This document shows, one piece after another, positions 35,522 through 45,667 of a stretch of 64,000 nucleotides of DNA. Each line of letters starts with the position of its first letter. Within the stretch, counting starts at the first letter, position 1. This stretch comes from JACJWR01 sp964474045 (GTDB lineage Bacteria > Actinomycetota > Actinomycetes > S36-B12 > UBA10799). The DNA is taken from assembly GCA_964474045.1 (NCBI GenBank), contig CAYYRC010000007.1, positions 44,709-108,708 of the forward strand, read 5' to 3'. The translations under genes and the position numbers were made by a program. The notes under the pieces were generated by a model. That model had not been told where the DNA came from and ran no database searches. It saw only the letters and a program-made list of their open reading frames with translations.

Positions 35522-37918
35522 CTAGCCCACCAGCTCCGGCGAGGGCTTGCCGTAGAGCCAGCCCTGACCATGAGCCCAGCCCTGATCGGCCAGCAGCTCC
35601 GCCTGCTCGGCTACCTCGATGCCCTCGGCCACCGTGTCCAGCCGCAGGCCATCGGCCAAGCCGACGAGGCCGTCAGCGAGATTGATGCACGTATCGTCGC
35701 CCGCCTCGATACCCGCGACGAAGGAGCGGTCGAGCTTGAGACCTGCAATCGGCAGGTCCCGCAGATGGCTGATGGACGAGTACCCGGTGCCGAAGTCGTC
35801 GACGTACCACGAGGCTCCGGCCGCAGCCAGCCGCTCCATCCCGGCCCGGACCTGCGGCGTGACGTCCAGCAGCGCGGTCTCGGTAACTTCCAGGTGGAGG
35901 CGGTCGAGGGACACCCCGGCCCCCGCCGCGGCCGACAGCACCTCATCGGCGTAGGTCGGCCGGCGCAGGGTGGAGGCGGCGACGTTGACCGACATGAAGA
36001 TTCCCTCAGCGGTCTCGGCGAGCCGCCGCAGGACAGTGGGAAGCATGGCGAGGTCGAGTTCGGTGATGAGCAGGCCGCGCTCGGCAACCGGCAGAAAGCG
36101 CCAGGCGTCCACCGGACCATCGGGACGAATCCACCGCACGAGCGCCTCATACCCGACGACCGTGCCCGAGGGCAGCTCGACGATCGGCTGGAACCACGGG
36201 ACGAACTCCCCCGCCTGCAGGCCGGAGCGGATGTCGGCCTCCAGCTGGAGCTGGGACAGGGCCTCGATACCCACCTGCGGGTCGAAGTACTCGAACCGGT
36301 TGCGACCCTTCTGCTTTGCCTGGCGCATGGCCAGCGCGGCGTCGCGCAGAAGCCGCTCGGCGTCATCGCCGCGCGCTCCAGTGGCGATGCCGATGCTCAG
36401 GGTGGGCGCCACTTGCTGACCAGCCAGGTTCATCGGGTGCGGGACGTCGCGACGCAGCTTCTCGGCCGTCAGGCCGGCGTCGGCGGGCGCGCGCAGCCCG
36501 GGAAGGATCACATGCAGTTCGTTGCCGGAGCCGCGTCCCACCAGGTCGGCGTCTCCGATGAGACCGACGACGCGCGCCGCAGTGGCGGCCAGCACCCGAT
36601 CGCCAGCCGTGTGGCTGATGGCGTCGTTGATGGCGGTGAGCGAGTCGATGCCGATGCAGAGCACCCCCACCGATCGGTTCGCCTGCTGGGAGGCCAGCCT
36701 GGCTTCCAGCCGATTGATCGTCGAGTGCCGGTTGGCCAACCCGGTCACCAAGTCATGGCCCACCGCGTGGGCGAGTTCCTGCCGGGCGGCGACCTCGTCG
36801 CCGATGTCGCGCAGCGAGCCGACCAGCATGTTCGTCTTCGCTCCCGGGGCGACATGGAGGTGCGAGGCCATCCAACGCGTCGAGCCGTCCGGGCACAGGA
36901 GCCGGATCTCGGCCCGGGCGGCACCGCCGACCAGCGCCGCACTGAGGTCGCGGGCGACGTGCTCCCGGTCTTCCGGGTGCAGGAAGTCCATCGCGGGTCG
37001 ACCCACCATCTCGTCCGGGCGCCACCCCAGCACCATGCGCACGGAGTCCGAGACCCAGGCGATCTTCGAGTCCGCGCCGATCTGCCACACGATGTCCGAG
37101 GCGTTCTCGGCCAGCAGCCGATAGCGCTCCTCGCTGGCCGCCAGGGCTGCGTGCGCCCCCTCCCTGGCCAGCTCGCGCTCGGTCTCGTCGGTGACGTCGT
37201 TCACCGTGCCCAGCATCCGCACCGGGGTGCCGAAGCGATCGCGCTTGACCAAACCGTGCTCGCGCACGTAACGGATCGTCCCGTCCGGGCGCAACACGCG
37301 GTGGCGGAGGCTGTAGTCCTCGATCCCCTCCACCGCGCGGCCCACCCGGATCTGCACCTCGCGTCGATCGTCAGGGTGGACGTGGGCGATGAAGGCGTCA
37401 TAGGTGGCGGGGAACTCCTGGGGCTCCAGCCCGAAGATGCTGTAGATCTGCTCGGACCACCACAGGGCGCCCGTCGAGATGTCCCAGTCCCACACGCCCA
37501 TCTGGGCGATCTGGCTGGCCTTGGCCAGCGCGTCCTGCTCGCTCCAGGTCGCCTGCCCGGGTTGCGAGTCGCCCAGGGCGAGGACGACCGCCGTGATCGT
37601 GGCCACGAGTTCACCATCGGCCCCGAAAGCGGGGATGTGGCTGACCGTCCACCAGCGGCTGGACTCACTGGGCGCGGCCAGCCGCACCCACGCGCGTCGA
37701 GCGGGGTCGGCGGACTGCACATCCACCCCGATCAGTACGTCATCCAGGCGCTGCAGGTCCTCCTCGTCGGCCACCAGCGACCGCAGCGCGGACGGCGGCG
37801 CGCCCGCGCCCACCAGACTCGTCCATGCAGCGTTGGCGTAGACCGGGTTCCCCTCGGTGTCCGCGATGTGGGTGGGCGAGACGCTGGAGGAGGCAAGGGC
37901 GAGCGCGATCGGGTCCAT
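35522..37918 (-). CDS. PAS-PAS-PAS-GGDEF(degenerate)-EAL c-di-GMP phosphodiesterase
   Basis: The roughly 798-residue cytoplasmic protein has three PAS-like domains (about 10-115, 130-245, 262-380), a GGDEF domain (385-540) and an EAL domain (550-795). The cyclase site near residue 465 reads GSGNE instead of GGDEF, so cyclase activity is unlikely. The EAL side looks active: YEALVRW, SVNVAA, LEVTETAL, DDFGTGYSS, LKLDRSF and AEGIE. It should hydrolyse c-di-GMP under PAS control. Start ATG 37918 follows AGGTGG; a GTG at 37948 is possible. A TAGAAT box lies at 37981-37986. Confidence 0.92.
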   Translation of the reverse strand: MDPIALALASSSVSPTHIADTEGNPVYANAAWTSLVGAGAPPSALRSLVADEEDLQRLDDVLIGVDVQSADPARRAWVRLAAPSESSRWWTVSHIPAFGADGELVATITAVVLALGDSQPGQATWSEQDALAKASQIAQMGVWDWDISTGALWWSEQIYSIFGLEPQEFPATYDAFIAHVHPDDRREVQIRVGRAVEGIEDYSLRHRVLRPDGTIRYVREHGLVKRDRFGTPVRMLGTVNDVTDETERELAREGAHAALAASEERYRLLAENASDIVWQIGADSKIAWVSDSVRMVLGWRPDEMVGRPAMDFLHPEDREHVARDLSAALVGGAARAEIRLLCPDGSTRWMASHLHVAPGAKTNMLVGSLRDIGDEVAARQELAHAVGHDLVTGLANRHSTINRLEARLASQQANRSVGVLCIGIDSLTAINDAISHTAGDRVLAATAARVVGLIGDADLVGRGSGNELHVILPGLRAPADAGLTAEKLRRDVPHPMNLAGQQVAPTLSIGIATGARGDDAERLLRDAALAMRQAKQKGRNRFEYFDPQVGIEALSQLQLEADIRSGLQAGEFVPWFQPIVELPSGTVVGYEALVRWIRPDGPVDAWRFLPVAERGLLITELDLAMLPTVLRRLAETAEGIFMSVNVAASTLRRPTYADEVLSAAAGAGVSLDRLHLEVTETALLDVTPQVRAGMERLAAAGASWYVDDFGTGYSSISHLRDLPIAGLKLDRSFVAGIEAGDDTCINLADGLVGLADGLRLDTVAEGIEVAEQAELLADQGWAHGQGWLYGKPSPELVG

Positions 37919-37980
37919 GGCCACCTCGCTCCGCTCCATCCACGACACGCGGCAACCCCCGGGTCCGCCTATGGAAGGTC

Positions 37981-37986
37981 ATTCTA
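37981..37986 (-). promoter_or_regulatory. Possible -10 box of the PAS-GGDEF-EAL gene
   Basis: TAGAAT is the best -10-like hexamer upstream of this gene and would give a leader of about 55 nt to ATG 37918. The -35 is weak. Confidence 0.35.
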
Positions 37987-38059
37987 CGCAGGTCGGCGCA
38001 GCTTGAGCCGGGTGCGATCGAAACGTTGAGACGGCCGCGGCTGGGTCTGGGCCCGGGAC

Positions 38060-39133
<1,074 letters not shown>

Positions 39134-39186
39134 GGGCACCAACCCTAGTTGGCCATTGTGTCGGACCCCCCGGGCAGCCTGCGGGC

Positions 39187-40293
39187 ATGGATCTGCCCAC
39201 GTGGCTCGTCGCCGTCGTCCTCGCTGCCGCACTCGGCATCCTGGTCGGCGCCGCCATCGGCATGCTTGCCCTGCGGAGGCGCGATCGCCGTGAGCTGGCG
39301 GCGGCCGAGAGTTCGGACATGGCCGACCTCGTCGCCCCGCTCCGGCAGAGCCTCGCCGATCTAAGCGCCCACCTGGCCGCAGGTGAGCAGCGCCGCACGC
39401 ACGACACCGCCGGCATCACCGCCGAGTTGCGCAACATCGCCCGGGGCCAGCAGGACATCGCACGCCAGACCGGCGAGCTCCGCGCTGCCTTGCGCCACCC
39501 GGGCGTCCGCGGGAAGTGGGGTGAGGTTCAGCTGACCCGCATCGTCGAGGCCGCCGGGCTGCTGCCGGAGGTTGTCCACCGCCCTCAGACCACCCTCGGC
39601 AGCAGCCGGCTTCGCCCCGATCTGGTGCTCGACCTTGGTGTCGGGCGTCAGGTCGTCATCGACTCGAAGGTCCCTTTGGATGCCCTCTTGGGCGGTGTGT
39701 CGTCCGATTCCGACGAGGATGGCGAGATCGCCCCGGCGGCCCTGCAGGCGCACGCCGCCGCTGTCCGGGACCGGGTCCGGGAACTCGTGGGGCGCCAGTA
39801 CACCGCGCAGTTCGAGCGGCCCCCCGACTTCGTTCTACTGTTCCTGCCGGCCGACCCGCTGCTCGCCGCCGCTCTGGCCGGCGACCCGGCCGTGGTCGAG
39901 CAGTCCTACGCCAAGGGCGTCATCCTGGCGACGCCGGCGACCCTGCTGACCCTGTTGCGGGTGATCGCCCTGGCCTGGCGCGAGGAACGCGCGCAGGACA
40001 GCGCCGAGGAGCTGCTGCGACTCGCCGGCCTGGCCGTGGAGCGGGTGGGCACCCTCGCCGGGCACCTGCAGGATCTGGGCACCCGGATCGACGGCGCTGT
40101 CGCCGCCTACAACAAGGTCGCCGGCAGCTGGCAGGTCCGGGTGCGTCCGGTGGCCCGACGGATCGCCGAGCACACCGGCGACACATCGGCCGTCGGGGAG
40201 CTCGGCAAGCTCGACCGCCCAGCGCGCACCATCGATCCGCTGCTCGTCGCGGACGCAGAGTCGCTGCCCGGACCGGCTGAACCTGTGGCGTAG
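39187..40293 (+). CDS. rmuC: DNA recombination protein RmuC
   Basis: The 368-residue protein has an N-terminal membrane helix (about 7-28), a coiled-coil stretch, and the RmuC nuclease-like domain with RGKWGEVQLTRIVEAAGLL, RPDLVLDLGVGRQVVIDSKVPLDA and FVLLFLPADP. RmuC limits inversions at short repeats in E. coli. Its TAG stop forms the start of the -10 box of the next gene. Confidence 0.94.
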   Translation: MDLPTWLVAVVLAAALGILVGAAIGMLALRRRDRRELAAAESSDMADLVAPLRQSLADLSAHLAAGEQRRTHDTAGITAELRNIARGQQDIARQTGELRAALRHPGVRGKWGEVQLTRIVEAAGLLPEVVHRPQTTLGSSRLRPDLVLDLGVGRQVVIDSKVPLDALLGGVSSDSDEDGEIAPAALQAHAAAVRDRVRELVGRQYTAQFERPPDFVLLFLPADPLLAAALAGDPAVVEQSYAKGVILATPATLLTLLRVIALAWREERAQDSAEELLRLAGLAVERVGTLAGHLQDLGTRIDGAVAAYNKVAGSWQVRVRPVARRIAEHTGDTSAVGELGKLDRPARTIDPLLVADAESLPGPAEPVA

Positions 40294-40296
40294 CCT
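40291..40296 (+). promoter_or_regulatory. -10 box TAGCCT of the DUF6542-like gene, fused to the rmuC stop
   Basis: TAGCCT lies 6 nt before GTG 40303. Its TAG is the rmuC stop codon. Confidence 0.55.
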
Positions 40297-40302
40297 GCTC
40301 TG

Positions 40303-40803
40303 GTGGATCTGGACTCCTACGACACCGAGACCGGCGAGCAGGAACAGGCGTCGGCCTTCGAGCAGGGGAACCCCGAGCCCACGCCTCACCACGCCGAGTC
40401 CAAGAAGTCCCGCGGGTTCATCACCACCTGGACCGGGTTCGTCATCCTGGCAGTCGTCACGACGCTGGTGGCTTCCATCGAGATGATCACGACGGGCAGC
40501 CTCGGCTGGTTCACGGGAGTCGCCTTCGTGGTCGCCTGCATCGTGGTGGCGCTGTTCATCCGCGCCTCCGACCTGTCCACCGCCGTGATCTCGCCGCCGC
40601 TGGCCTTCCTGCTGGCCATCATCATCTCCACGCAGTTCGCCGCGGTGGGCGCTTCCGGGAATCTGTGGCTGCACGAGGCGACGACCATGATCACCAGCCT
40701 CGCCTTCAACGCCCCCTGGGTGTTCGCGGGCACGGGCGCCGCCCTGATCATCGTCCTCATGCGCGCATCGGCCTCCCGCCGCGCCAACGCAAAGGCGTCC
40801 TGA
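40303..40803 (+). CDS. DUF6542-like integral membrane protein
   Basis: The 166-residue protein has an acidic N-terminus of about 40 residues and four membrane helices (about 44-62, 66-86, 93-113, 128-152). It resembles the small membrane proteins found beside ispH/xseA in Actinobacteria (DUF6542). The function is unknown. GTG 40303 is set by the TAGCCT box 6 nt upstream. It converges with ispH, with 3 nt between the stops. Confidence 0.75.
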   Translation: MDLDSYDTETGEQEQASAFEQGNPEPTPHHAESKKSRGFITTWTGFVILAVVTTLVASIEMITTGSLGWFTGVAFVVACIVVALFIRASDLSTAVISPPLAFLLAIIISTQFAAVGASGNLWLHEATTMITSLAFNAPWVFAGTGAALIIVLMRASASRRANAKAS

Positions 40804-40806
40804 GCA

Positions 40807-41766
40807 CTACCTCTGCTCGGCTGCGCGCAGATCGCGCCGAAGCTCCGGCGGAAGCGCGAACACCAAGGACTCCTCGGCCGACTCCACGATCTCCACGGTC
40901 TCGAACCCCAGCCCCTGGAGGCGGTCGAGCACGCCGTCCACGAGTTCCTCCGGCACCGATGCGCCCGAGGTGACCCCGACGGTTGTGGCGTCGGCGAACC
41001 AGGCATCGTCGAGTTCGGCTGCGCGGTCGACACGGAAGGCCGCCCCGGCGCCGGCCTCCAGGCCGACCTCCACCAGACGCACGGAGTTCGATGAGTTGCC
41101 CGACCCGACCACGACCAGCACGTCGCACTGGCCGGCGATCGCCTTCACCGCCAGCTGCCGGTTCTGCGTGGCATAGCAGATGTCGTCACTCGGGGGGTCG
41201 ATGAGCAGCGGCAGCCGCCGGCGCAGGGCGTCGACGGTCTCCATCGTCTCGTCCACCGAGAGCGTCGTCTGCGACAGCCAGGCGGTGGGGCGCTCCGGGT
41301 CGAGGTCGAGCTCCGCCGCGGAGTCAGGACCCTCCACCAGGGTGATGGCGTCCGGAGCCTCGCCCGCGGTGCCCTCGACCTCCTCGTGACCGGCATGCCC
41401 GATGAGCAGGATCTGGTAGCCCTCGGCGGCGAACCGTCGGGCCTCGTTGTGCACCTTCGTCACCAGCGGACACGTGGCATCGATGGCCTTCAGGTCACGC
41501 CGTGCGGCGTCTGCATGCACCTGCGGCGACACGCCGTGGGCGCTGAAGATGACGGTGCTCCCGACGGGGACCTCGTCGACCTCGTCGACGAAGATCGCCC
41601 CCTTCGACTCGAGCGTGCGCACCACGTGCCGGTTGTGAACGATCTCCTTGCGCACGTACACCGGCGCCGGGTAGATCTCCAGCGCCTTCAGCACTGTGGT
41701 CACGGCACGGTCGACGCCGGCGCAGTAGCCGCGCGGGGCGGCCAGCAGGACTCTCTTGTCAGCCAT
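40807..41766 (-). CDS. ispH: 4-hydroxy-3-methylbut-2-enyl diphosphate reductase
   Basis: The 319-residue iron-sulfur enzyme catalyses the last MEP step, giving IPP and DMAPP. The three cluster Cys are visible: Cys15 in PRGYCAGVDRA, one in DATCPLVTKVH, and one in GQCDVLVVVGSGNSSNS. It is divergent from xseA with a 64-nt gap. TACCAT lies 7 nt before the ATG. Confidence 0.97.
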   Translation of the reverse strand: MADKRVLLAAPRGYCAGVDRAVTTVLKALEIYPAPVYVRKEIVHNRHVVRTLESKGAIFVDEVDEVPVGSTVIFSAHGVSPQVHADAARRDLKAIDATCPLVTKVHNEARRFAAEGYQILLIGHAGHEEVEGTAGEAPDAITLVEGPDSAAELDLDPERPTAWLSQTTLSVDETMETVDALRRRLPLLIDPPSDDICYATQNRQLAVKAIAGQCDVLVVVGSGNSSNSVRLVEVGLEAGAGAAFRVDRAAELDDAWFADATTVGVTSGASVPEELVDGVLDRLQGLGFETVEIVESAEESLVFALPPELRRDLRAAEQR

Positions 41767-41773
41767 GCTGACA

Positions 41774-41779
41774 ATGGTA
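41774..41779 (-). promoter_or_regulatory. -10 box TACCAT of ispH (leaderless)
   Basis: TACCAT ends 7 nt before ATG 41766, with no Shine-Dalgarno. Confidence 0.5.
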
Positions 41780-41818
41780 GGTCCTCAGCCGGCCAGCGCA
41801 GATTCTCGTGGGGTCTCG

Positions 41819-41824
41819 TAGGGT
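41819..41824 (+). promoter_or_regulatory. -10 box TAGGGT of xseA (leaderless)
   Basis: TAGGGT ends 6 nt before ATG 41831. The divergent ispH box is only 39 nt away, so the two promoters must share upstream DNA. Confidence 0.55.
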
Positions 41825-41830
41825 GCGGAC

Positions 41831-43060
41831 ATGGCGGCCGACAACAGCCCGGAGCAGCCGTGGCCTGTCATCCGCGTGAACAAGGTGATGGGCGACTACA
41901 TCGCGCGCCTGGGCGACATCTGGGTCGAGGGCCAGCTCAGCCAGGTCAACATCCGCCCCGGCGCCAGCCAGGTGTTCATGTCCCTGCGTGACGTCTCCGC
42001 GGACGCGACGCTGTCGTTGGTCGCGAGCACAAAGGTGTTTCAGGCTCTGCAGCCGCCGCCCGAGCCCGGCGCCCGCGTCGTGGTCCTGGGCAAGTTCGAG
42101 TTCTGGGCCAAGCGCGGCGGGCTGCACCTGCGCGCGCGAGCGATCAAGGCGGTCGGCCTCGGCGAGCTGCTGGCCCAGTTGGAACGGCTGCGCGCGACGC
42201 TGGCGGCCGAGGGACTGTTCGACGAGCGTCGCAAGCGCCCGCTGCCGTTCCTGCCCCGGCGGGTGGGACTCATCACCGGGCGTCGCTCCGACGCCGAGCG
42301 CGACGTTCTGACCAATGCCAGGCGGCGGTGGCCCGCGGTCGAGTTCGAGGTGCGCTCGGTCGCGGTGCAGGGCGTCGCCGCGGTGCCGGAGGTGACGGCG
42401 GCGATCCGCGAGCTGGATGCCCTCGACGACGTGGACGTGATCGTGATCGCACGCGGTGGCGGCTCGGTTGAGGACCTGCTCCCGTTCAGCAACGAGGATC
42501 TCGTGCGGACCGCGGCCCTGGCCGCCACCCCGATCGTCAGCGCCATCGGCCACGAGCGCGACCATCCGCTGCTGGACGACGTCGCCGACTTCCGCGCCTC
42601 CACCCCAACCGACGCCGCCCGACGCATCGTGCCGGACCTGGCCGAGGAACAGGCGCGGCTGGACCGGCTCCGGCAGGCGATGCGCACGCAGTTGACGGCC
42701 GGCATCAACGACGAGCACCGCCGGATCGAGTCGCTGCGCCGGTCCGGTGCGCTGGCGCAGGCGATCAACCGCATCCCCGCTGAGCAGGAATTGCTCCAGC
42801 GCACGCGTCGGGACGCGCGGCGGGCCGTCGAGGCGTTGCTGGCCGGCGCCTCCGAGCGCCTCGACGGCCTCCAGCACCGGCTGCATGCACTGTCCCCCGC
42901 GGCGACCCTGGAACGGGGGTACGCCATCGTCGTGAGCGAAGGCGGCAGCATTGCCCGCGAGCCGGCAGACGTCGTGCCAGGCTCGCGGTTCCGGGTCCGC
43001 CTCTTTGGCGGCTCGTTCACCGGCGAGCGACCGTTGACCGACACCGACACCGGAGCGTGA
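41831..43060 (+). CDS. xseA: Exodeoxyribonuclease VII large subunit
   Basis: The 409-residue catalytic subunit degrades single-stranded DNA. It has an N-terminal OB fold (about 12-110) and a catalytic domain with LITGRRSDAERDVLTNARRRWP, VIVIARGGGSVEDLLPFSNEDLV and SAIGHERDHPLLDDVADFRASTPTDAA, then a coiled-coil region. It is coupled to xseB by a GTGA overlap. Confidence 0.97.
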   Translation: MAADNSPEQPWPVIRVNKVMGDYIARLGDIWVEGQLSQVNIRPGASQVFMSLRDVSADATLSLVASTKVFQALQPPPEPGARVVVLGKFEFWAKRGGLHLRARAIKAVGLGELLAQLERLRATLAAEGLFDERRKRPLPFLPRRVGLITGRRSDAERDVLTNARRRWPAVEFEVRSVAVQGVAAVPEVTAAIRELDALDDVDVIVIARGGGSVEDLLPFSNEDLVRTAALAATPIVSAIGHERDHPLLDDVADFRASTPTDAARRIVPDLAEEQARLDRLRQAMRTQLTAGINDEHRRIESLRRSGALAQAINRIPAEQELLQRTRRDARRAVEALLAGASERLDGLQHRLHALSPAATLERGYAIVVSEGGSIAREPADVVPGSRFRVRLFGGSFTGERPLTDTDTGA

Positions 43061-43308
43061 CCGCCATGACCGAGACGACCCCTGATGCGCTCACCTTCGA
43101 GGCGGCGCGCGACGAGCTCACCGCGATAGTGGAGCAGTTGCAGTCGGGCGGCCGCTCGCTGCAGGAATCGCTCGACCTGTGGGAGCGCGGCGAGCGCCTG
43201 GCGGTGCACTGCGAGCGCTTCCTGGCCGGGGCGCGCGAGCGCGTCGAGCAGGTGTTGGCCGAGACGCAGGGGAACGCGGTCGGCGACGGGCCCACGCGGG
43301 CCGGCTAG
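43057..43308 (+). CDS. xseB: Exodeoxyribonuclease VII small subunit
   Basis: The 83-residue helical protein binds XseA. FEAARDELTAIVEQLQSGGRSLQESLDLWERGERL is the family core. GTG 43057 overlaps the xseA stop; ATG 43066 is the alternative. Its TAG stop shares CTAG with the stop of the convergent rdgB. Confidence 0.95.
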   Translation: MTAMTETTPDALTFEAARDELTAIVEQLQSGGRSLQESLDLWERGERLAVHCERFLAGARERVEQVLAETQGNAVGDGPTRAG

Positions 43309-43946
43309 CAGCGGCCGGTGACGGCGAAGCGGTCGGCCAGCGTCAGCGCCAGGCGTCGGAAGGCCCTGCCGCGGTGGCTGATGGCGTCCTTCTCGGCAGG
43401 CAGCATCTGCGCGGTCGTGCGGGTCTGGCCCTCGGGGACGAAGATCGGGTCGTAGCCGAAGCCGTCGCCGCCGCGCGGCGCGGTGATGAGCGTGCCCACC
43501 AGGGAGCCGACCACCACGGTCGGAGGCTGGTCCGGGCAGACGAAGGCGGCGGCGCACACGAACTGCGCCGAGCGCCGATCGTCCGGCAGGGCGGACAGCT
43601 GGCCGATGAGCAGCCGGAGGTTGGACGCGTCATCGGCATCCGGCCCGGACCAGCGGGCCGAGTAGATTCCCGGCATCCCGTTGAGCGCATCGACGCAGAG
43701 CCCGGAATCGTCGGCCAGAGCTGGCATGCCGGTCACCGCGCACACGCCCTCAGCCTTGAGCAGGGCGTTGTCCTCGAAGGAGGTTCCGGTCTCGGCGATC
43801 TCCGGGACCTCGACGCCCGTCCGGCGCTCGGCCTCGGGCACGTCGATCAAGTCGATGTCCAACTCGGCGTCGGCCAGGATGCGCCGGAGCTCGCGAAGCT
43901 TGTGCTCGTTGCGCGTGGCCAGCACCACGGTCATGGGCGCGGTCAC
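43305..43946 (-). CDS. rdgB: XTP/dITP diphosphatase (RdgB/HAM1)
   Basis: The 213-residue house-cleaning pyrophosphatase removes ITP/XTP. Motifs: LATRNEHKLRELR, DNALLKA, ADDSGLCVDAL, GDGFGYDPIF and SHRGRAF. A GTGA overlap couples it to rph upstream, the usual order rph-rdgB. Confidence 0.96.
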   Translation of the reverse strand: MTAPMTVVLATRNEHKLRELRRILADAELDIDLIDVPEAERRTGVEVPEIAETGTSFEDNALLKAEGVCAVTGMPALADDSGLCVDALNGMPGIYSARWSGPDADDASNLRLLIGQLSALPDDRRSAQFVCAAAFVCPDQPPTVVVGSLVGTLITAPRGGDGFGYDPIFVPEGQTRTTAQMLPAEKDAISHRGRAFRRLALTLADRFAVTGRC

Positions 43947-44713
43947 GCGCGCACCGCCGGGGTGCCGTCGAGCAGGCGCGAGCGCTCGGGCAGCGGCAGT
44001 GATAGCGCGGCCACCTGCAGGCCAGTCAGGCGTGTGCAGCCCACTTCGGCGAGGTCCAGCAGCTCGTCGAGCTCAGAGCGGTTGAAGGGCTCCTCCTCGG
44101 CGGTGCCCTGCACCTCGATGAAGCGCCCGTCGCCGGTCATCACCACGTTCATGTCGGTGGCGGCCGCGACGTCGTCGTCGTAGTGCAGGTCCAGACGGGG
44201 CTCGCCGTCCACGATCCCGACGCTGACCGCGCTGACCGAGGTCAGCAGTCCGCGCCCAGTCACCCAGCCGCGCTCCCGGCCGAGCTCGATCGCGTCGTGC
44301 AGGGCCAGGTAGGCGCCGGTGATCGCGGCGGTCCGGGTGCCGCCGTCGGCCTGCAGCACGTCGCAGTCCACCACCAGCGTGTTCTCCCCCAGGCCCCCGA
44401 AGTCCACGACGGCGCGCAGCGAGCGACCGATCAGCCGCGAGATCTCCTGGGTGCGACCGCCCGGCCGGCCCTTGATCGACTCCCGGGTGTCGCGCCGGGT
44501 GGCCGCCCTCGGCAGCATCGCGTACTCCGCGGTCAACCAGCCCTGGCCGGAGTCGCGCCGCCACCTCGGCACGCCCTGCGTCAGCGAGGCCGCGCACAGC
44601 ACCCGGGTCCGGCCGAACTCGACCAGGCAGGACCCCTCGGCCTCGTCCAGCCACCCCCGAGTGAAACGGATCGGGCGAAGTTCATCGGCGGTTCTGCCGT
44701 CGCTGCGGGACAT
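43943..44713 (-). CDS. rph: Ribonuclease PH
   Basis: The 256-residue phosphorolytic 3' exoribonuclease trims tRNA ends. FTRGWLDEAEGSCLVEFGRTRVLCAAS, LPRAATRRDTRESIKGRPGGRTQEISRLIGRSLRA and DCDVLQADGGTRTAAITGAY are conserved. TAGCAT lies 6 nt before the ATG, inside the end of the epimerase gene, so it can be expressed independently of that gene. Confidence 0.97.
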   Translation of the reverse strand: MSRSDGRTADELRPIRFTRGWLDEAEGSCLVEFGRTRVLCAASLTQGVPRWRRDSGQGWLTAEYAMLPRAATRRDTRESIKGRPGGRTQEISRLIGRSLRAVVDFGGLGENTLVVDCDVLQADGGTRTAAITGAYLALHDAIELGRERGWVTGRGLLTSVSAVSVGIVDGEPRLDLHYDDDVAAATDMNVVMTGDGRFIEVQGTAEEEPFNRSELDELLDLAEVGCTRLTGLQVAALSLPLPERSRLLDGTPAVRA

Positions 44714-44717
44714 GCGC

Positions 44718-45635
44718 TCATGCTACTTGCGCTGCCGCCACCGAGGTCCGCACCACCTCGCCCCACGACGTCGGCCGCAGCCCCAGCTCTCGCCGGATCG
44801 CGGAGTCGTCGCAGACGAAGGGCGCGTCGAACTGATACAGGGTCTCCTGAAGCTCCTTGACCATGGGGCTGAACCAGCCCGCCGCTCGCAACTGCCAGCC
44901 GGGAAGGGCCGCGACGTCGGCGGAGTCGAGGCCGGCGGCCCGGGCGAGGTCCGTCAGAGCCTCCCGCTGCGACTTGGTGGCCGCCACCGGCGCGTGCCAT
45001 GGCCGACCCCATGCCTCGGGAGCGGTGGCAACCGCCACCAGCGCGGCCGCCATGTCCTCGGTGTACGTCCACGAGTGCGGCGCGTCGGGATCCCCCACGA
45101 CCCGCGCCTTGCCGCCCTGCAGCACGGTTGGCAGCACCCGCTCCAGGTGCGACGTGGCGCCCGGGCCCACGTAGTCCGAGCCGCGCACCTCGACCGCGCG
45201 CACCCGACCCGCCTCGTGAGCCGCCAGGGCCTCCTGCCACATCTGGGCCCGCACCCGGCCCTTCTTCCCCGTCGCCGCCAGCGGCAGGTCCTCGGCCATG
45301 CGCCCTGAGGGAACCGGACCGTAGCCGTAGAGGTTGGACGCCGTGACCAGGACGGCGCCGCTGGCCTCGGCAGCGGCCAGCATCGATGCCGCCATCGGCG
45401 GCCACTCCTGCACCCAGCGCTCATAGGGCGGGTTGGCGCAGTTGTAGATCGCATCGGCGCCCTCGCAGACGGGGACCAGGGCCTCGGCGCGGGCGACGTC
45501 CAGCGCCTGCCGCTGTGCGCCTTCCGGCCCGCGGCCAGACCGCGTCACCACGACCACCTGCTCGCCGCGTGCCAGCAACTGCCGCGCCACGCCAGCGCCG
45601 ATCGGCCCGGCTCCCACAACCACGGACATTCCCAT
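44718..45635 (-). CDS. NAD(P)-dependent epimerase/reductase (extended SDR-like)
   Basis: The roughly 305-residue Rossmann protein opens with VVVGAGPIGAGVARQLL. It has NLYGYGP, resembling a Tyr-containing SDR segment, and an ATSHLERVLPTVLQGG motif, but the Tyr-x-x-x-Lys pair is not obvious. The substrate is unknown. AAGGGAG 5 nt upstream favours ATG 45635. It is divergent from a TetR gene across 134 nt containing a strong inverted repeat, so it is a likely target of that repressor. Confidence 0.82.
   Translation of the reverse strand: MGMSVVVGAGPIGAGVARQLLARGEQVVVVTRSGRGPEGAQRQALDVARAEALVPVCEGADAIYNCANPPYERWVQEWPPMAASMLAAAEASGAVLVTASNLYGYGPVPSGRMAEDLPLAATGKKGRVRAQMWQEALAAHEAGRVRAVEVRGSDYVGPGATSHLERVLPTVLQGGKARVVGDPDAPHSWTYTEDMAAALVAVATAPEAWGRPWHAPVAATKSQREALTDLARAAGLDSADVAALPGWQLRAAGWFSPMVKELQETLYQFDAPFVCDDSAIRRELGLRPTSWGEVVRTSVAAAQVA
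44720..44725 (-). promoter_or_regulatory. -10 box TAGCAT of rph (leaderless)
   Basis: TAGCAT lies 6 nt before ATG 44713 and overlaps the last codons of the epimerase gene. Confidence 0.5.
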
Positions 45636-45667
45636 GACCACTCCCTTATGTGATTGGTGCTTCCATT

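Noticed and set aside
35288..38029. 913-codon open frame antisense to the PAS-GGDEF-EAL gene
   Set aside because: Same cause; no domain, no ribosome site, and it also runs across the lipoprotein gene.
39173..39186. CANNNT boxes 6-7 nt before rmuC, the ACT-domain gene, algH and clpS as further leaderless promoters
   Set aside because: The first base departs from TANNNT, and CANNNT is frequent at this GC content, so four cases are not clearly above chance.
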